A stretch of DNA of 64,000 nucleotides from Marisediminitalea lipolytica (lineage in GTDB: Bacteria > Pseudomonadota > Gammaproteobacteria > Enterobacterales > Alteromonadaceae). Position numbers and translations under genes: made by a program. The notes under the pieces were generated by a model. That model did no database searches. It was not told the DNA's origin and saw nothing but the letters and a program-made list of their open reading frames with translations. Below, piece after piece: positions 9,189 through 17,633 of the stretch. Positions within the stretch are counted from its first letter, which is position 1. The number at the start of each line of letters is the position of its first letter. The stretch lies in NCBI RefSeq assembly GCF_001758465.1, contig NZ_MJIC01000015.1, positions 310,001 to 374,000 on the forward strand. The letters run 5' to 3'.

Positions 9189-10364
9189 ATGAATCGACGA
9201 CTGGCAACAACGGTTATTTTTAGCGGATTCTTTCTGCTGGGCATGCTGTTGTTGATGTGGGGTATTCTGTTGCCGCGAATGGCAGAACAGCTGGCTATGA
9301 GTAACCTGGTGAGCGGTGCCTTGTTTACGCTGTTCTCTCTGGGCATGATGATTGGCGCCATTGTTGGTGGCAAATATGCTTCGCGCTTTGAATTTCTGCC
9401 ACTCTTTGCCACGCTTTCACTGGTTAACGCTCTGTTTATTGTGATTGCAGCGCTCATGCCCACCTGGTCAGGATTGCTGGTGTTAGTGTTTATAGTGGGA
9501 ATTATCAGCTCCTGCAAAATTACCATTGGCCACACGTTGATCGCCCAGCTGTATGAAGAAAAGCGGTTTGCGATGATGGGTATCATGGATTTTATGTTTA
9601 GCCTGGGCACCCTGGTGGCCTCGTTTTACGTGTCCTTAATTTACCTGTGGCGGCCTGACTGGCGCGTTTCGCTGCATATTCTGGCCGGGTTGTGGGTGGC
9701 ATTAGCTTTGTTTACGTTGTTGCGCGTTCGCCATGCTCAGGCAACGCGGCCAGTGGATCAGCCGCAGGCTTCCAAACCTAAGGAAACTCTGGCCTTTGCT
9801 ACTATTTTGCGCCAGCCGGTGTTTATCCTGCTGGCTGTGGCGAGCTTTGGTTACGGTGCCGTTGAGTTTGGTACGGTAAACTGGTTTGTTAGCTATGCCC
9901 AGCAGGGACTGGGGTTTACGGGTGACGATGCTCGTTTATTACTGGCCGGTTTTACTGGTGGCATGGCATTAAGTCGCCTGAGTTTTGCCTGGTTTTTACG
10001 TTGGTTTAGTGTACACCGGCTAATGATGGTGCTGGTCTCGCTATTACTGGCAGGTGCGCTCATTGCCAAGCTGGGTACGGCATTTACGCCTATCTGGCTG
10101 GGCAATTTTTTACTTGGTCTTGGTCTGGGTGGGTTGTTCCCACTGGTATTGTCTGCGGCCATGAATATAGACAGTGACAAGGGGCCACTGCTTTCAGGAA
10201 TCACCATTCTTGGAAACGCCGCCGGGGTGCAGGTGGTCTCACTGGGGACCGGTGCCTGGGCGGGGTTTGAGTCTATTGAGGTAGCTTATTGGTCTATTGC
10301 CATGGCGGCTATTCTGTTGTGGGCGGCGACCTGGTTTTACAGCCGGCTGATTAAAAAGGGCTAG
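9189..10364 (+). CDS. MFS transporter (FucP/sugar-permease-like)
   Basis: 391 residues with twelve predicted membrane helices, in the major facilitator superfamily. The start at 9189 (MNRRLATTVIFSG) has a strong AGGAGAAGG site just upstream. The open frame extends to 8916, but that extension is hydrophilic and overlaps the divergent gene's promoter. Sequence features such as GGKYASRF in loop 2-3 and a long hydrophilic loop rich in Gln/Pro/Lys between helices 6 and 7 fit MFS. The general pattern recalls fucose/glucose permeases, but the substrate is unknown. The stop codon at 10362-10364 directly abuts the convergent envZ stop with no spacer, so there is no room for a separate terminator. Confidence 0.8.
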   Translation: MNRRLATTVIFSGFFLLGMLLLMWGILLPRMAEQLAMSNLVSGALFTLFSLGMMIGAIVGGKYASRFEFLPLFATLSLVNALFIVIAALMPTWSGLLVLVFIVGIISSCKITIGHTLIAQLYEEKRFAMMGIMDFMFSLGTLVASFYVSLIYLWRPDWRVSLHILAGLWVALALFTLLRVRHAQATRPVDQPQASKPKETLAFATILRQPVFILLAVASFGYGAVEFGTVNWFVSYAQQGLGFTGDDARLLLAGFTGGMALSRLSFAWFLRWFSVHRLMMVLVSLLLAGALIAKLGTAFTPIWLGNFLLGLGLGGLFPLVLSAAMNIDSDKGPLLSGITILGNAAGVQVVSLGTGAWAGFESIEVAYWSIAMAAILLWAATWFYSRLIKKG

Positions 10365-11705
10365 TCAGAGTCCTTCACTGGGTAGCCAGAATTCCGCCAC
10401 CAGTCCTTCTGTGGGATGGTTGCGCAGGTTTATCTGGCCGCCGTGCATTTCGATGATGCGTTTGGTGATTGCCAGCCCCAGTCCGGAACCACCTGAGTTA
10501 CGGGCTTCATCTCCCTGGGAAAATGGTCGAAAGACCTGTTCCAGGTTGTCTTCTGGGATCCCTTGTCCAAAATCACGCACCTGACATACCACCCGCTGCT
10601 GCTTTAGCTCAAAGTAGGTGGTGATTTCGATATGGTTGCTGCCATAACGGAAGGCGTTTTCAATCAGGTTATCCAGCACCCTTTTGATGGCCACTTTACG
10701 TAGTGGAATATTCGGTAACGGATTAAGTTCCAGGTGAATAGACTGCCGCTCAGATGTGGCAGGGTTAAACTGCTGGTTGCTGTTACGGGCATCAGATAGT
10801 TCGGTAATCAGCGGATTGAGGTTGCCAATAACCTGGCGTTCCTGCTGTTCCTGGCGTGCATACTCAATAAACTGGTCAATAATGGCGTTCATGTCTTCGA
10901 TGTCGCTGACAATGCCTTCTTTTACCCAGTCCTGATCTTCCGGCAGCATTTCGGTAGCAAGGCGGATGCGGGTGAGCGGTGTTCGCAAATCGTGGGAAAT
11001 TCCTGCAGTCATGACCATACGATCGTGCTCGAGCTGCTTTATGCCCTGATTCATGCGGTTAAATGCTTTGGTTACTTCGATCATTTCGCTGGTGCCGTCT
11101 TCTTTTAACGGCGGCGGAAACTGCCCGCGCCCTACTTTCACTGCCGCCTGTTGTAAGGCACTCAGGGGGCGGTTAAGTCGGAATACAAATAACCAGCCGC
11201 CGCCTACGCTGAGAATACCAATTAACAACAGGTATAAGGTTAGCGGAAAGATATTGGCTTCACTCAGGCCATAAACCGGCACCCTGATCCATTTGTCTGG
11301 CAGGCTGTCGAGTTTGATCCAGACGTAATAGGGGGTGGCTTTCTGATCCAGCTGAGGCGCGCTAATCCTGACTTCGGCGTGCTCGTTTAACTGGTCTGAA
11401 ACTTGCGCCGACATAAACTGATAGAAGGTCGCCTGGGCCAGTCTGGCAGTCTGGGCCTGGTCATCACTAAGGATTTCGATGCCGGTTTGCTGTTTTAATA
11501 ACTTGCGGTACTGCGGGTCGTTCAGGTCGCTGATATGGGTTTTCAGCGTGGCGGCCTGGGTAGCGATTAAGCTGTTGATCTGCTCGTAGCTGGGACGAAT
11601 AAAGTACATGGTTACCGACAGATAGGAAACCACCTGATTGATTAGCAATAGCACGCCAATGAGCAGGACTGTCTGACCAAAAGCGCTTTTGGGAAGTAAT
11701 CGCAC
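10365..11705 (-). CDS. envZ: Osmosensor histidine kinase EnvZ
   Basis: 446 residues. An inner-membrane sensor kinase that phosphorylates OmpR in response to osmolarity. Membrane segment 1 (about residues 14-34), a periplasmic domain of about 120 residues, membrane segment 2 (about 155-178) and a HAMP domain are visible. The H-box is [20 protein letters not shown] near residue 240, identical in its core to enterobacterial EnvZ. The N box ([12 protein letters not shown]), G1 (DFGQGIP) and G2 ([12 protein letters not shown]) boxes are all intact. It lies 18 bases after ompR in one operon. Confidence 0.95.
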   Translation of the reverse strand: MRLLPKSAFGQTVLLIGVLLLINQVVSYLSVTMYFIRPSYEQINSLIATQAATLKTHISDLNDPQYRKLLKQQTGIEILSDDQAQTARLAQATFYQFMSAQVSDQLNEHAEVRISAPQLDQKATPYYVWIKLDSLPDKWIRVPVYGLSEANIFPLTLYLLLIGILSVGGGWLFVFRLNRPLSALQQAAVKVGRGQFPPPLKEDGTSEMIEVTKAFNRMNQGIKQLEHDRMVMTAGISHDLRTPLTRIRLATEMLPEDQDWVKEGIVSDIEDMNAIIDQFIEYARQEQQERQVIGNLNPLITELSDARNSNQQFNPATSERQSIHLELNPLPNIPLRKVAIKRVLDNLIENAFRYGSNHIEITTYFELKQQRVVCQVRDFGQGIPEDNLEQVFRPFSQGDEARNSGGSGLGLAITKRIIEMHGGQINLRNHPTEGLVAEFWLPSEGL

Positions 11706-11723
11706 TGCCAGATTAACTAAACA

Positions 11724-12446
11724 TCAGGCCATAGCGCCATCGGGCACAAATACGTAGCCCAGGCCCCACACGGTTTGAATGTAGCGCGGATTGGCAGGAT
11801 CTTCTTCCAGCATCCGGCGCAGGCGTGACACCTGTACATCAATACTGCGCTCCAGCGCACTGTAATCGCGGCCGCGGGCCAGGTTCATCAGTTTGTCGCG
11901 GGACAAAGGCTCGCGGGGGTGCGTAACCAAAGATTTTAATACGGCAAACTCACCACTGGTGAGTGACAAAGGTTTGCCATCGTCGCTCATTTCACGGGTA
12001 GCCAGGTTAAGGCGGTACGAACCAAATTCCACAATTTGCTCTTCCATTGATGGCGCACCGGGTGCTTCATGGGTCTGGCGTCGCAGTACCGCTTTGGCTC
12101 TGGCCAGCAGTTCTCGTGGGTTAAACGGCTTAGGCAGGTAGTCATCGGCGCCCATCTCGAGGCCGATAATACGGTCGACTTCATCGCCTTTAGCGGTAAG
12201 CATAATAATAGGCATTTTGTTTTCAGCCTGACGCAGGCGGCGGCAAATGGATAAGCCATCTTCGCCGGGTAACATCAAATCGAGCACCATCAGGTGAAAG
12301 TTTTCGCGCTCTAATAAACGGTCCATTTGCTCTGCATTGGCAGCGCTGCGCACCTGAAAGCCTTGCTCTACCAGATATCGCTCCAACAAGCTTCGTAAGC
12401 GCATGTCGTCGTCGACGACCAGTATTTTTGATGTTTCCTGACCCAT
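11724..12446 (-). CDS. ompR: Response regulator OmpR
   Basis: 240 residues. An N-terminal receiver domain with an acidic pocket (VVDDD), the phospho-acceptor Asp in MVLDLMLPGEDGLSICRR, the conserved Lys in LPKPFNPREL, and a C-terminal winged-helix DNA-binding domain ending in RYIQTVWGLGYVFVPDG. This matches E. coli OmpR closely across its length. It is the first gene of the ompR-envZ operon. Its promoter should lie in 12447-12550, downstream of nhaD, which ends at 12551. Confidence 0.96.
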   Translation of the reverse strand: MGQETSKILVVDDDMRLRSLLERYLVEQGFQVRSAANAEQMDRLLERENFHLMVLDLMLPGEDGLSICRRLRQAENKMPIIMLTAKGDEVDRIIGLEMGADDYLPKPFNPRELLARAKAVLRRQTHEAPGAPSMEEQIVEFGSYRLNLATREMSDDGKPLSLTSGEFAVLKSLVTHPREPLSRDKLMNLARGRDYSALERSIDVQVSRLRRMLEEDPANPRYIQTVWGLGYVFVPDGAMA

Positions 12447-12550
12447 TTAAGCCTCACTGACAACCGTGTTCCGGTGTCACTATAACCCTAAGTGAAACCG
12501 GACAAAAGTGCTCAAATGTTTCGAAGTTGCGCGGATTGTTACAAAGCGTG

Positions 12551-13804
12551 TCAAACCGCCGGCATAATATAGGTTGCAACGCCATACACCAGCGCGTATC
12601 CCACCGAGTAGGCCATTAACAACAGCAGGAAATACTTGCCATAGCGGGCAAAGCTTAAGCCTTTTACCTTACTCATGGTAACAATACCGGCTGCGGAGCC
12701 AATTACCAGCAACGAACCGCCCACGCCAACGGCGTAGGTTAACAGCATCCATTCACTGACCGACATGCCGATATTCGCTTTAAGCAGTGCGGCGGTTAGC
12801 GGCACGTTGTCGATAAGGGCGGAGGTGGCGCCCATGATGTAGTTGGCCACCAGCGGCGGGAACATCTCGTACAGGAACAGCAGGGAATGCAGGGCTTCAA
12901 TGTGTTCCAGCATACCCACAAGGAGCAGCACACCGAGGAAAAACAACAGGGTATCAAACTCGATGTAACGAATATAATCCATGATGGGATCCTGGTCGTC
13001 ATCTTCGCCAAGCTGGTTGGCCACCAAAAACATAATGGCCATGCCGGCCAGGAATGTCAGCATGGGGGGAATAGCGTACAACACGTTAAGGATAAGTGTA
13101 GCGATAATGGTGCTAAGGAAAATCCCGGCGATAACATAATCGATACTGTTGGTATCGTGAGTAGTTTTACGAATTTTGACGTTGCCAGTCATACCGATGC
13201 TAAGCAAACCGGTAAGTACCATAACGGCTACAAAAGACGGTACCAGCAGCCAGAACAACTGGGTGATGGTGACCTTTTTTTGCATAAAAATCATTAGCGT
13301 GGTGACGTCACCGGTAATTAACGATACACCGCCGGAGTTAACCGCAAACACCACCAGTACCGAGAAACGCATGGTTTGGTTAAAGGGCAGGCTCAGTGAT
13401 AACACCAGCGCAATAGACACCAGGGTTGCGGTGATGTTGTCGGCCAGTGAAGAAAAACAAAAGCTAAACAGGGCTGTGATTAGCATGAGTTTTTTCAGGG
13501 AAATATTGGTGGGCATCACCAGATTAAGCAAATTGGCAATTAGCCCTTTGCGGTTGAGGTAGGCCACAAAGGTCATGGCGGCAACCAGGAACAACCACAG
13601 TGTCGATATTTCGGTGATGTTGTGTAGCAACCCTTCGTTAACGGCTTCGGTCTGAAGCGGACTCTCAGAAGAAATAAACAAGATCATCCAGGCCAGGGTG
13701 CCAAAAAACAGCGTAATTTTGGCTTTATTAATGTGAAGCACTTCTTCAAACATCACACCAAGCAACGCCAGTGCGGCCAGAATAATGAGAATAGTATCGA
13801 TCAT
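12551..13804 (-). CDS. nhaD: Na+/H+ antiporter NhaD
   Basis: 417 residues with about 12 membrane helices, an NhaD-type antiporter of the ion transporter (ArsB/NhaD) superfamily that expels Na+ or Li+ in exchange for protons, as usual in marine and halophilic gammaproteobacteria. Recognisable NhaD motifs are the N-terminal VMFEEVLHINKAKITLFFGTLAW, FSSLADNITATL, VNSGGVSLITGDVTTLMIF and DNVPLTAALLKANI; the Asp-Asn pairs are ion-binding candidates. The ATG at 13804 has no good Shine-Dalgarno sequence except a GGGA 8 bases upstream, which lies in a predicted leader stem (see 13813-13874). Confidence 0.92.
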   Translation of the reverse strand: MIDTILIILAALALLGVMFEEVLHINKAKITLFFGTLAWMILFISSESPLQTEAVNEGLLHNITEISTLWLFLVAAMTFVAYLNRKGLIANLLNLVMPTNISLKKLMLITALFSFCFSSLADNITATLVSIALVLSLSLPFNQTMRFSVLVVFAVNSGGVSLITGDVTTLMIFMQKKVTITQLFWLLVPSFVAVMVLTGLLSIGMTGNVKIRKTTHDTNSIDYVIAGIFLSTIIATLILNVLYAIPPMLTFLAGMAIMFLVANQLGEDDDQDPIMDYIRYIEFDTLLFFLGVLLLVGMLEHIEALHSLLFLYEMFPPLVANYIMGATSALIDNVPLTAALLKANIGMSVSEWMLLTYAVGVGGSLLVIGSAAGIVTMSKVKGLSFARYGKYFLLLLMAYSVGYALVYGVATYIMPAV

Positions 13805-13812
13805 GAAGAGGG

Positions 13813-13874
13813 TCCCGCAATTTCAGTGGCCGTAGTTTACGGCGAAAGTCACGCCAGTAAAGGGCTCAGCGGGA
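13813..13874 (-). promoter_or_regulatory. Structured leader of nhaD, possible RNA switch
   Basis: Directly before nhaD the mRNA can fold into a closing stem of 6 bp (13813-13818 with 13869-13874, TCCCGC/GCGGGA). This encloses a hairpin (gccgta 13829-13834 with tacggc 13838-13843) that competes with ggcg 13841-13844 pairing with cgcc 13852-13855. The only Shine-Dalgarno-like bases (GGGA) lie inside the closing stem, eight bases before the ATG. The pairings are read directly from the sequence. That they control translation is inference. I do not recognise a named riboswitch family. Confidence 0.4.
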
Positions 13875-14469
13875 TTTATACCGGTAATATTTTAAATACT
13901 TATTATTCATGTGGATAATAAGCGACTTTGGTCTTAAGACCTTAGCGTTGCGCAAATAATACGCTATGTATTATTCGATCGGCAGACGATTGGAGGTCAT
14001 GATAAACGTGGATAAATCCACTACCGTTGGGGTTATTGTAGTGCCGGAGTATTAACGTTGTCCTTTCTTAGCGGGAAAAGATACCGTAATTCTGTTGGGT
14101 TTTCGGGGCTATGAAACAATCTACATTTTAAAATCATCGAAATTGATGACTTAAAAAAACGCTGGATTGTATGGGATACGCTAATTGTTAAACACAACTG
14201 CTTTAACCAGGCCCGTGCCTGAGCTATGGTAGAGGTCATTAAGGTCTTTAGCAGATTGAAGCGTGCCAATGTCAACGTTACCTCCGCCCCGATGGATAAA
14301 TTCGAAAAAGCACAATAAAGCTGATTCTGGCGAGTGCACACCCATTATTTTGACTAACCGTTATCCTGATGGGCTAATCTGCACCACACCAACCTATGTT
14401 CAAATAGGGAGCTATGAGGAGACCTCTTGGGTAAGGAAACTTTGGGGAAAAATCAGGGCCTGCAAAATG

Positions 14470-14494
14470 TGGGGACAAAAAGCATTGTCCCCCA
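14470..14494 (-). terminator. Hairpin after prkB, terminator or REP-like element
   Basis: A perfect 7-bp stem GGGGACA (14471-14477) and TGTCCCC (14486-14492) with an 8-base loop, 10 bases past the prkB stop. Read on the prkB strand it is followed by ACATTTTGC, a weak T tract, so termination would be modest. The GGGGACA...TGTCCCC form also resembles short dispersed hairpins linked to REP-associated transposases in other bacteria. A genome-wide count would decide between the two. Confidence 0.5.
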
Positions 14495-14503
14495 AGAGCT
14501 AAA

Positions 14504-15400
14504 TTACTGCACCCAATCCATCTGATAACCACGGCTTTTCTTGCGCTTCATTAAATCTTCAATCAGCGGCGTTAAGATTAGCTCCATGGCCAGACCCATT
14601 TTGCCGCCTGGCACCACCAGGGTGTTGATGCGCGACATAAAGGCGCCGTCGATCATTTGCAGTAAATACGGAAAATCTACGTTTTTCATTTCGCGGCGGA
14701 AGCGAACGACCACAAAGCTTTCGTCCTGAGTGGGGATTTCCCGTGCACTAAACGGGTTTGAAGTATCTACCGTTGGTACACGCTGAAAGTTAATGTGTGT
14801 GCGTGAAAATTGTGGCGTGATGTAGTGGAAGTAATCATCCAGGCCGCGCACAATACTGCTCATTACCGCTTCTCTTGAATGCCCGCGGTCGGTGGTGTCG
14901 CGTACAATCTTCTGGATCCACTCCAGGTTTACAATCGGCACCATGCCTACCAGCAAATCCACGTGACGGGCCACATTGATATCTTCGGTTTTTACGCCGC
15001 CATGCAGGCCTTCGTAAAACAACAAATCAGTATCGTTAGGCAATTCCTGCCAGGGCGTAAACGTGCCGGGCATCTGATTAAAAGGCACCGCATCGTCGAA
15101 GGTATGCAGGTATTGGCGAAACTGGCCGGTACCGGATTCTGCATATTGATTAAACAGGGTTTCCAGCAACGAAAAATCATTTGCCTTAGGGCCAAAATAA
15201 CTGATATGCCGGCCTTGTTCCTGGGCTTTACGAATTTCGACTTCCATTTCCGGGCGGGTAAAACGGTGGAAACTGTCGCCACCAACGTAAGCCGCATCAA
15301 TTTTAAGGTTGCGGAAAATATGCCTTATCGCATTGGTAGTTGTGGTCGTGCCTGCACCAGATGAACCGGTAATAGCAATAATGGGGTGTTTTACCGACAT
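14504..15400 (-). CDS. prkB: Phosphoribulokinase-family protein PrkB
   Basis: 298 residues from the ATG at 15400 (MSVKHPIIAI), which has AAGAG upstream. The open frame continues to 15463 without a better start. The P-loop is GSSGAGTTTT near residue 12, followed by a DSFHRF motif. The protein belongs to the phosphoribulokinase/uridine kinase family in the form found in heterotrophs (E. coli PrkB, 289 residues). No RuBisCO gene is present, so Calvin-cycle function is unlikely; the true substrate of this family is not established. It stands alone, with the K+ channel gene upstream on the same strand. Confidence 0.88.
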   Translation of the reverse strand: MSVKHPIIAITGSSGAGTTTTTNAIRHIFRNLKIDAAYVGGDSFHRFTRPEMEVEIRKAQEQGRHISYFGPKANDFSLLETLFNQYAESGTGQFRQYLHTFDDAVPFNQMPGTFTPWQELPNDTDLLFYEGLHGGVKTEDINVARHVDLLVGMVPIVNLEWIQKIVRDTTDRGHSREAVMSSIVRGLDDYFHYITPQFSRTHINFQRVPTVDTSNPFSAREIPTQDESFVVVRFRREMKNVDFPYLLQMIDGAFMSRINTLVVPGGKMGLAMELILTPLIEDLMKRKKSRGYQMDWVQ

Positions 15401-15506
15401 GCGTACTCTTTTGAATGATTGGTATCTGAGTTTACCGGCAGTTTGATAAGCCGCGCCAGACACTGAATAAGATAATTACTAGTTATAAGCTGGCGCGCGT
15501 TAATAA

Positions 15507-16523
15507 TCAACCCTGATGAGAATGGCTGTCTTCCGGCTGTGGCAAGGATTTTCCACAGTGAGGGCAGTACCGAAAGTGTTGGTCGTCTTGCTGATTTTGC
15601 TGTTTATAATCCTGGGCAAGATCAATTAATAAATTCGCCTGATCGTCGTCCAGGCCAAGCGTCTCGCGGAGTTGATTAAGGCGTGATAACTCATGTGGTG
15701 TTAAACTTCCGTCCTCCATCACTTCCATAACGTGCTTACGAAAGGTATCCCGGCGCAGTCGTAATTGCTCGGATAACCGCGAGGCTAGAATACCGGCAGG
15801 CAGGGCAAAAATACCTACACCCAAAATGGTAATGGCACCACTAAACACCTTACCCAATGCTGTTACCGGGGTTACGTCGCCGTAGCCAACCGTGGTAAGC
15901 GTATTAATTGCCCACCACAAAGCAGCAGGGATACTGCCGAATGCCTCAGGCTGTGCATGCTGTTCGATGTAGTACATACCGGTAGCGGCCAGCACCATTA
16001 CAATGATGAGTACCGATACGGCAGCGGCTAAAACACGCAGTTCTTTTTTGATAACCGTGAACAGCAGATTAACTGACCGTGAGTAGCGCCCCAGTTTAAT
16101 AAGACGAGTTAAACGCAGCAGACGAAGGATACGTAAATCCAAGAGCACAAACATGCTCAGAAAAAACGGCAGGATGGCGGCTAAATCAACCAGCGCCATG
16201 GGGGTGAACACGTAGCGCAAGCGCTGCTGCCAGGGCTTTTGGTATGGCCCTTTGCGAAAAGGCAGGGTTTGCGGTGCACTGGTAGCGCTCCACACCCGTC
16301 CGATATATTCGAGACTAAAAACCACAACCGAGAAAACCTCAAAAGCATAAAGCTGAGGGTGCCACTGCTGATGAATCTCGCTTACGGTTGATGCCATTAC
16401 AGCGGCGGTGTTAGCCAGAATCAGTAAAATAAGGAATATATCAAAAACCTGACTGACATAGTCGCCCTTCCGGTGAGGCTCCAGAATATGATACAGGCGA
16501 TCGCGTAACGGGTTTTGACTCAT
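15507..16523 (-). CDS. Voltage-gated potassium channel (Kv-type)
   Basis: 338 residues. Six membrane segments precede and follow an S4-like helix with regularly spaced arginines (RILRLLRLTRLIKLGR, about residues 130-147). The pore loop carries the K+ selectivity filter TVGYGD in LTTVGYGDVTP (near residue 213). The C-terminal cytoplasmic part is helical (about residues 245-315) and ends in CPHCGKSLP, a lone CxxC pair followed by a His/Ser tail, which could be a half zinc ribbon. Ion-channel family membership is clear; the physiological trigger is unknown. A GSFxx-type ribosome site is not obvious, but the ATG at 16523 is the only reasonable start. Confidence 0.9.
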   Translation of the reverse strand: MSQNPLRDRLYHILEPHRKGDYVSQVFDIFLILLILANTAAVMASTVSEIHQQWHPQLYAFEVFSVVVFSLEYIGRVWSATSAPQTLPFRKGPYQKPWQQRLRYVFTPMALVDLAAILPFFLSMFVLLDLRILRLLRLTRLIKLGRYSRSVNLLFTVIKKELRVLAAAVSVLIIVMVLAATGMYYIEQHAQPEAFGSIPAALWWAINTLTTVGYGDVTPVTALGKVFSGAITILGVGIFALPAGILASRLSEQLRLRRDTFRKHVMEVMEDGSLTPHELSRLNQLRETLGLDDDQANLLIDLAQDYKQQNQQDDQHFRYCPHCGKSLPQPEDSHSHQG

Positions 16524-16684
16524 TTAGCTTCCTTAAAATACCCGCTTACTCTACCCGCCTAACGATACAGAGGGCAAGACAGTGGCATTGAGCCACAGCA
16601 ATAAATACATTTTTTTCGCGAGCTGTAATTTTTTTGCCGAGCTTAAGACTATACCAGTAACTCTCATTAAATAAGGTACAGGTT

Positions 16685-16933
16685 ATGGAAACGTTCACTG
16701 AAATATTCGCAACGGCAACACCGGTGCAATTTGTTTTAATTGGCGCATTAGTGCTGCTGGTGTGGTTTTTACCGGCGCTGGTTGCGTTGGTGACTAATCG
16801 GAAACAGGTTCGCCTGATTGCCATGGCCTGTGTGCCTGCTGGCTTTTCACTGATTGCCTGGAGTGGCGTAATGGTGTGGGCAGTAACGGGCAATATGTTG
16901 AATCGTTTTAACAAAAAAAACGCTACAGAATAA
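16685..16933 (+). CDS. Small membrane protein, superinfection-immunity-like
   Basis: 82 residues with two hydrophobic helices (about residues 14-36 and 44-68). The pattern VWFLPALVALVTNRKQ, followed by a second helix with GFSLIAWSGVMVWAV, fits the 'superinfection immunity protein' family (PF14373), named after phage T4 Imm but found widely in bacterial chromosomes, mostly with no shown function. The call comes from pattern recognition only. A good terminator follows at 16959-16984. The gene is divergent from the K+ channel gene. Confidence 0.6.
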   Translation: METFTEIFATATPVQFVLIGALVLLVWFLPALVALVTNRKQVRLIAMACVPAGFSLIAWSGVMVWAVTGNMLNRFNKKNATE

Positions 16934-16958
16934 TAATTTACTTCTTTTATATGCGATA

Positions 16959-16984
16959 AAAAGCCGCTTATATAAGCGGCTTTT
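16959..16984 (+). terminator. Intrinsic terminator after the small membrane protein gene
   Basis: A perfect 12-bp inverted repeat (AAAAGCCGCTTA / TAAGCGGCTTTT) with a 2-base centre and a T run on both ends, so it can work in either direction. It lies 25 bases past the stop at 16933. Confidence 0.85.
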
Positions 16985-17082
16985 CTGTACCACAATTTAC
17001 AGATACTGTTATAGTTATGAAATGCATTGCATGAGATGACATAGCATGCTGTTAAATAAAATTAATTCGCCAGGAGAACAAC

Positions 17083-17556
17083 ATGATTGACGTCGGTAGC
17101 ACTTTGCCTGAAGTGACCTTTGGTCTGATGAAAGACGGTAAAATGACCAGCCCGCACACAAACGACTTATTCGGTGGTAAACGAGTAGTGGTATTTGCTG
17201 TGCCAGGTGCATTTACTCCAACCTGTTCAGAAGCCCATTTGCCAGGATATGTCGCGCTGGCAGATAAAATCAAAGCCAAAGGCGTAGACAGCATTATTTG
17301 TCTGAGCGTAAACGATGCCTACGTTATGGACGCCTGGGGAAAATCTGCCAACGCCGAAGAAATTCTGATGGTGGCTGATGGTAACGCGTTCTTTACCAAA
17401 AGCATTGGCCTTGATATGAACACCAGCGACTTTGGTGGTATTCGCTCAATGCGTTATTCCATGTTAGTGGAAGACGGTGAAGTGGTTAAACTGAACGTCG
17501 AAGATCCGGGGCGCTTTGAAGTAAGCGATGCCGAAACCATGCTCAACAGCCTCTAA
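17083..17556 (+). CDS. Peroxiredoxin (Prx5/AhpE-like hybrid type)
   Basis: 157 residues, cytoplasmic thiol peroxidase reducing H2O2 and organic peroxides. The peroxidatic cysteine is in PGAFTPTCSEAHLPGY (near residue 47), the classical Prx5 motif P-x3-T/S-x2-C. No glutaredoxin domain is fused, unlike the Haemophilus-type hybrids. The second cysteine (near residue 71, IICLS) could be the resolving one. AGGAGAAC before the ATG is a good ribosome site. It is monocistronic, with a hairpin at 17569-17588. Confidence 0.92.
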   Translation: MIDVGSTLPEVTFGLMKDGKMTSPHTNDLFGGKRVVVFAVPGAFTPTCSEAHLPGYVALADKIKAKGVDSIICLSVNDAYVMDAWGKSANAEEILMVADGNAFFTKSIGLDMNTSDFGGIRSMRYSMLVEDGEVVKLNVEDPGRFEVSDAETMLNSL

Positions 17557-17568
17557 TATTTTAGCCAT

Positions 17569-17588
17569 CAGGGCGCTGCCGCGCCCTG
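17569..17588 (+). terminator. Hairpin after the peroxiredoxin gene
   Basis: A perfect 8-bp stem CAGGGCGC/GCGCCCTG with a TGCC loop, 13 bases past the stop. The T tract directly after it is poor, and a run of nine T residues starts only at 17612, so termination may be weak or need a factor. Confidence 0.6.
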
Positions 17589-17633
17589 GGGTTTCCAAAT
17601 CTACAATTCTATTTTTTTTTACAGGATCTCTTC

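Larger units (their letters stand above)
13805..14503. other. Gene-free stretch between nhaD and prkB
   Basis: About 700 bases, more AT-rich than its surroundings. The nhaD-proximal part holds the leader stem, a perfect 12-bp palindrome GGTCTTAAGACC (13930-13941) that could be an operator, and presumably the nhaD promoter. The middle (14130-14330) has short, stop-broken frames on the plus strand (for example one reading KRWIVWDTLIVKHNCFNQARA then stop, followed by MVEVIKVFSRLKRANVNV) that look like protein but have no start or ribosome site; this may be a decayed gene. A 102-codon frame on the minus strand (14033-14341) has no ribosome site and unconvincing composition. The prkB-proximal end carries a hairpin (14470-14494). 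Confidence 0.6.

Noticed and set aside
9107..9610. 167-codon minus-strand frame opposite the MFS gene
   Set aside because: A shadow of the MFS coding strand: low-complexity translation, no ribosome site.
13800..13880. Cobalamin riboswitch before nhaD (GCCACTG-like bases)
   Set aside because: Only one short box matches; the other conserved elements of that riboswitch are absent and the gene has no link to cobalamin.
14033..14341. 102-codon minus-strand gene
   Set aside because: No ribosome site, no domain, unusual composition, and it overlaps a different broken frame on the other strand.
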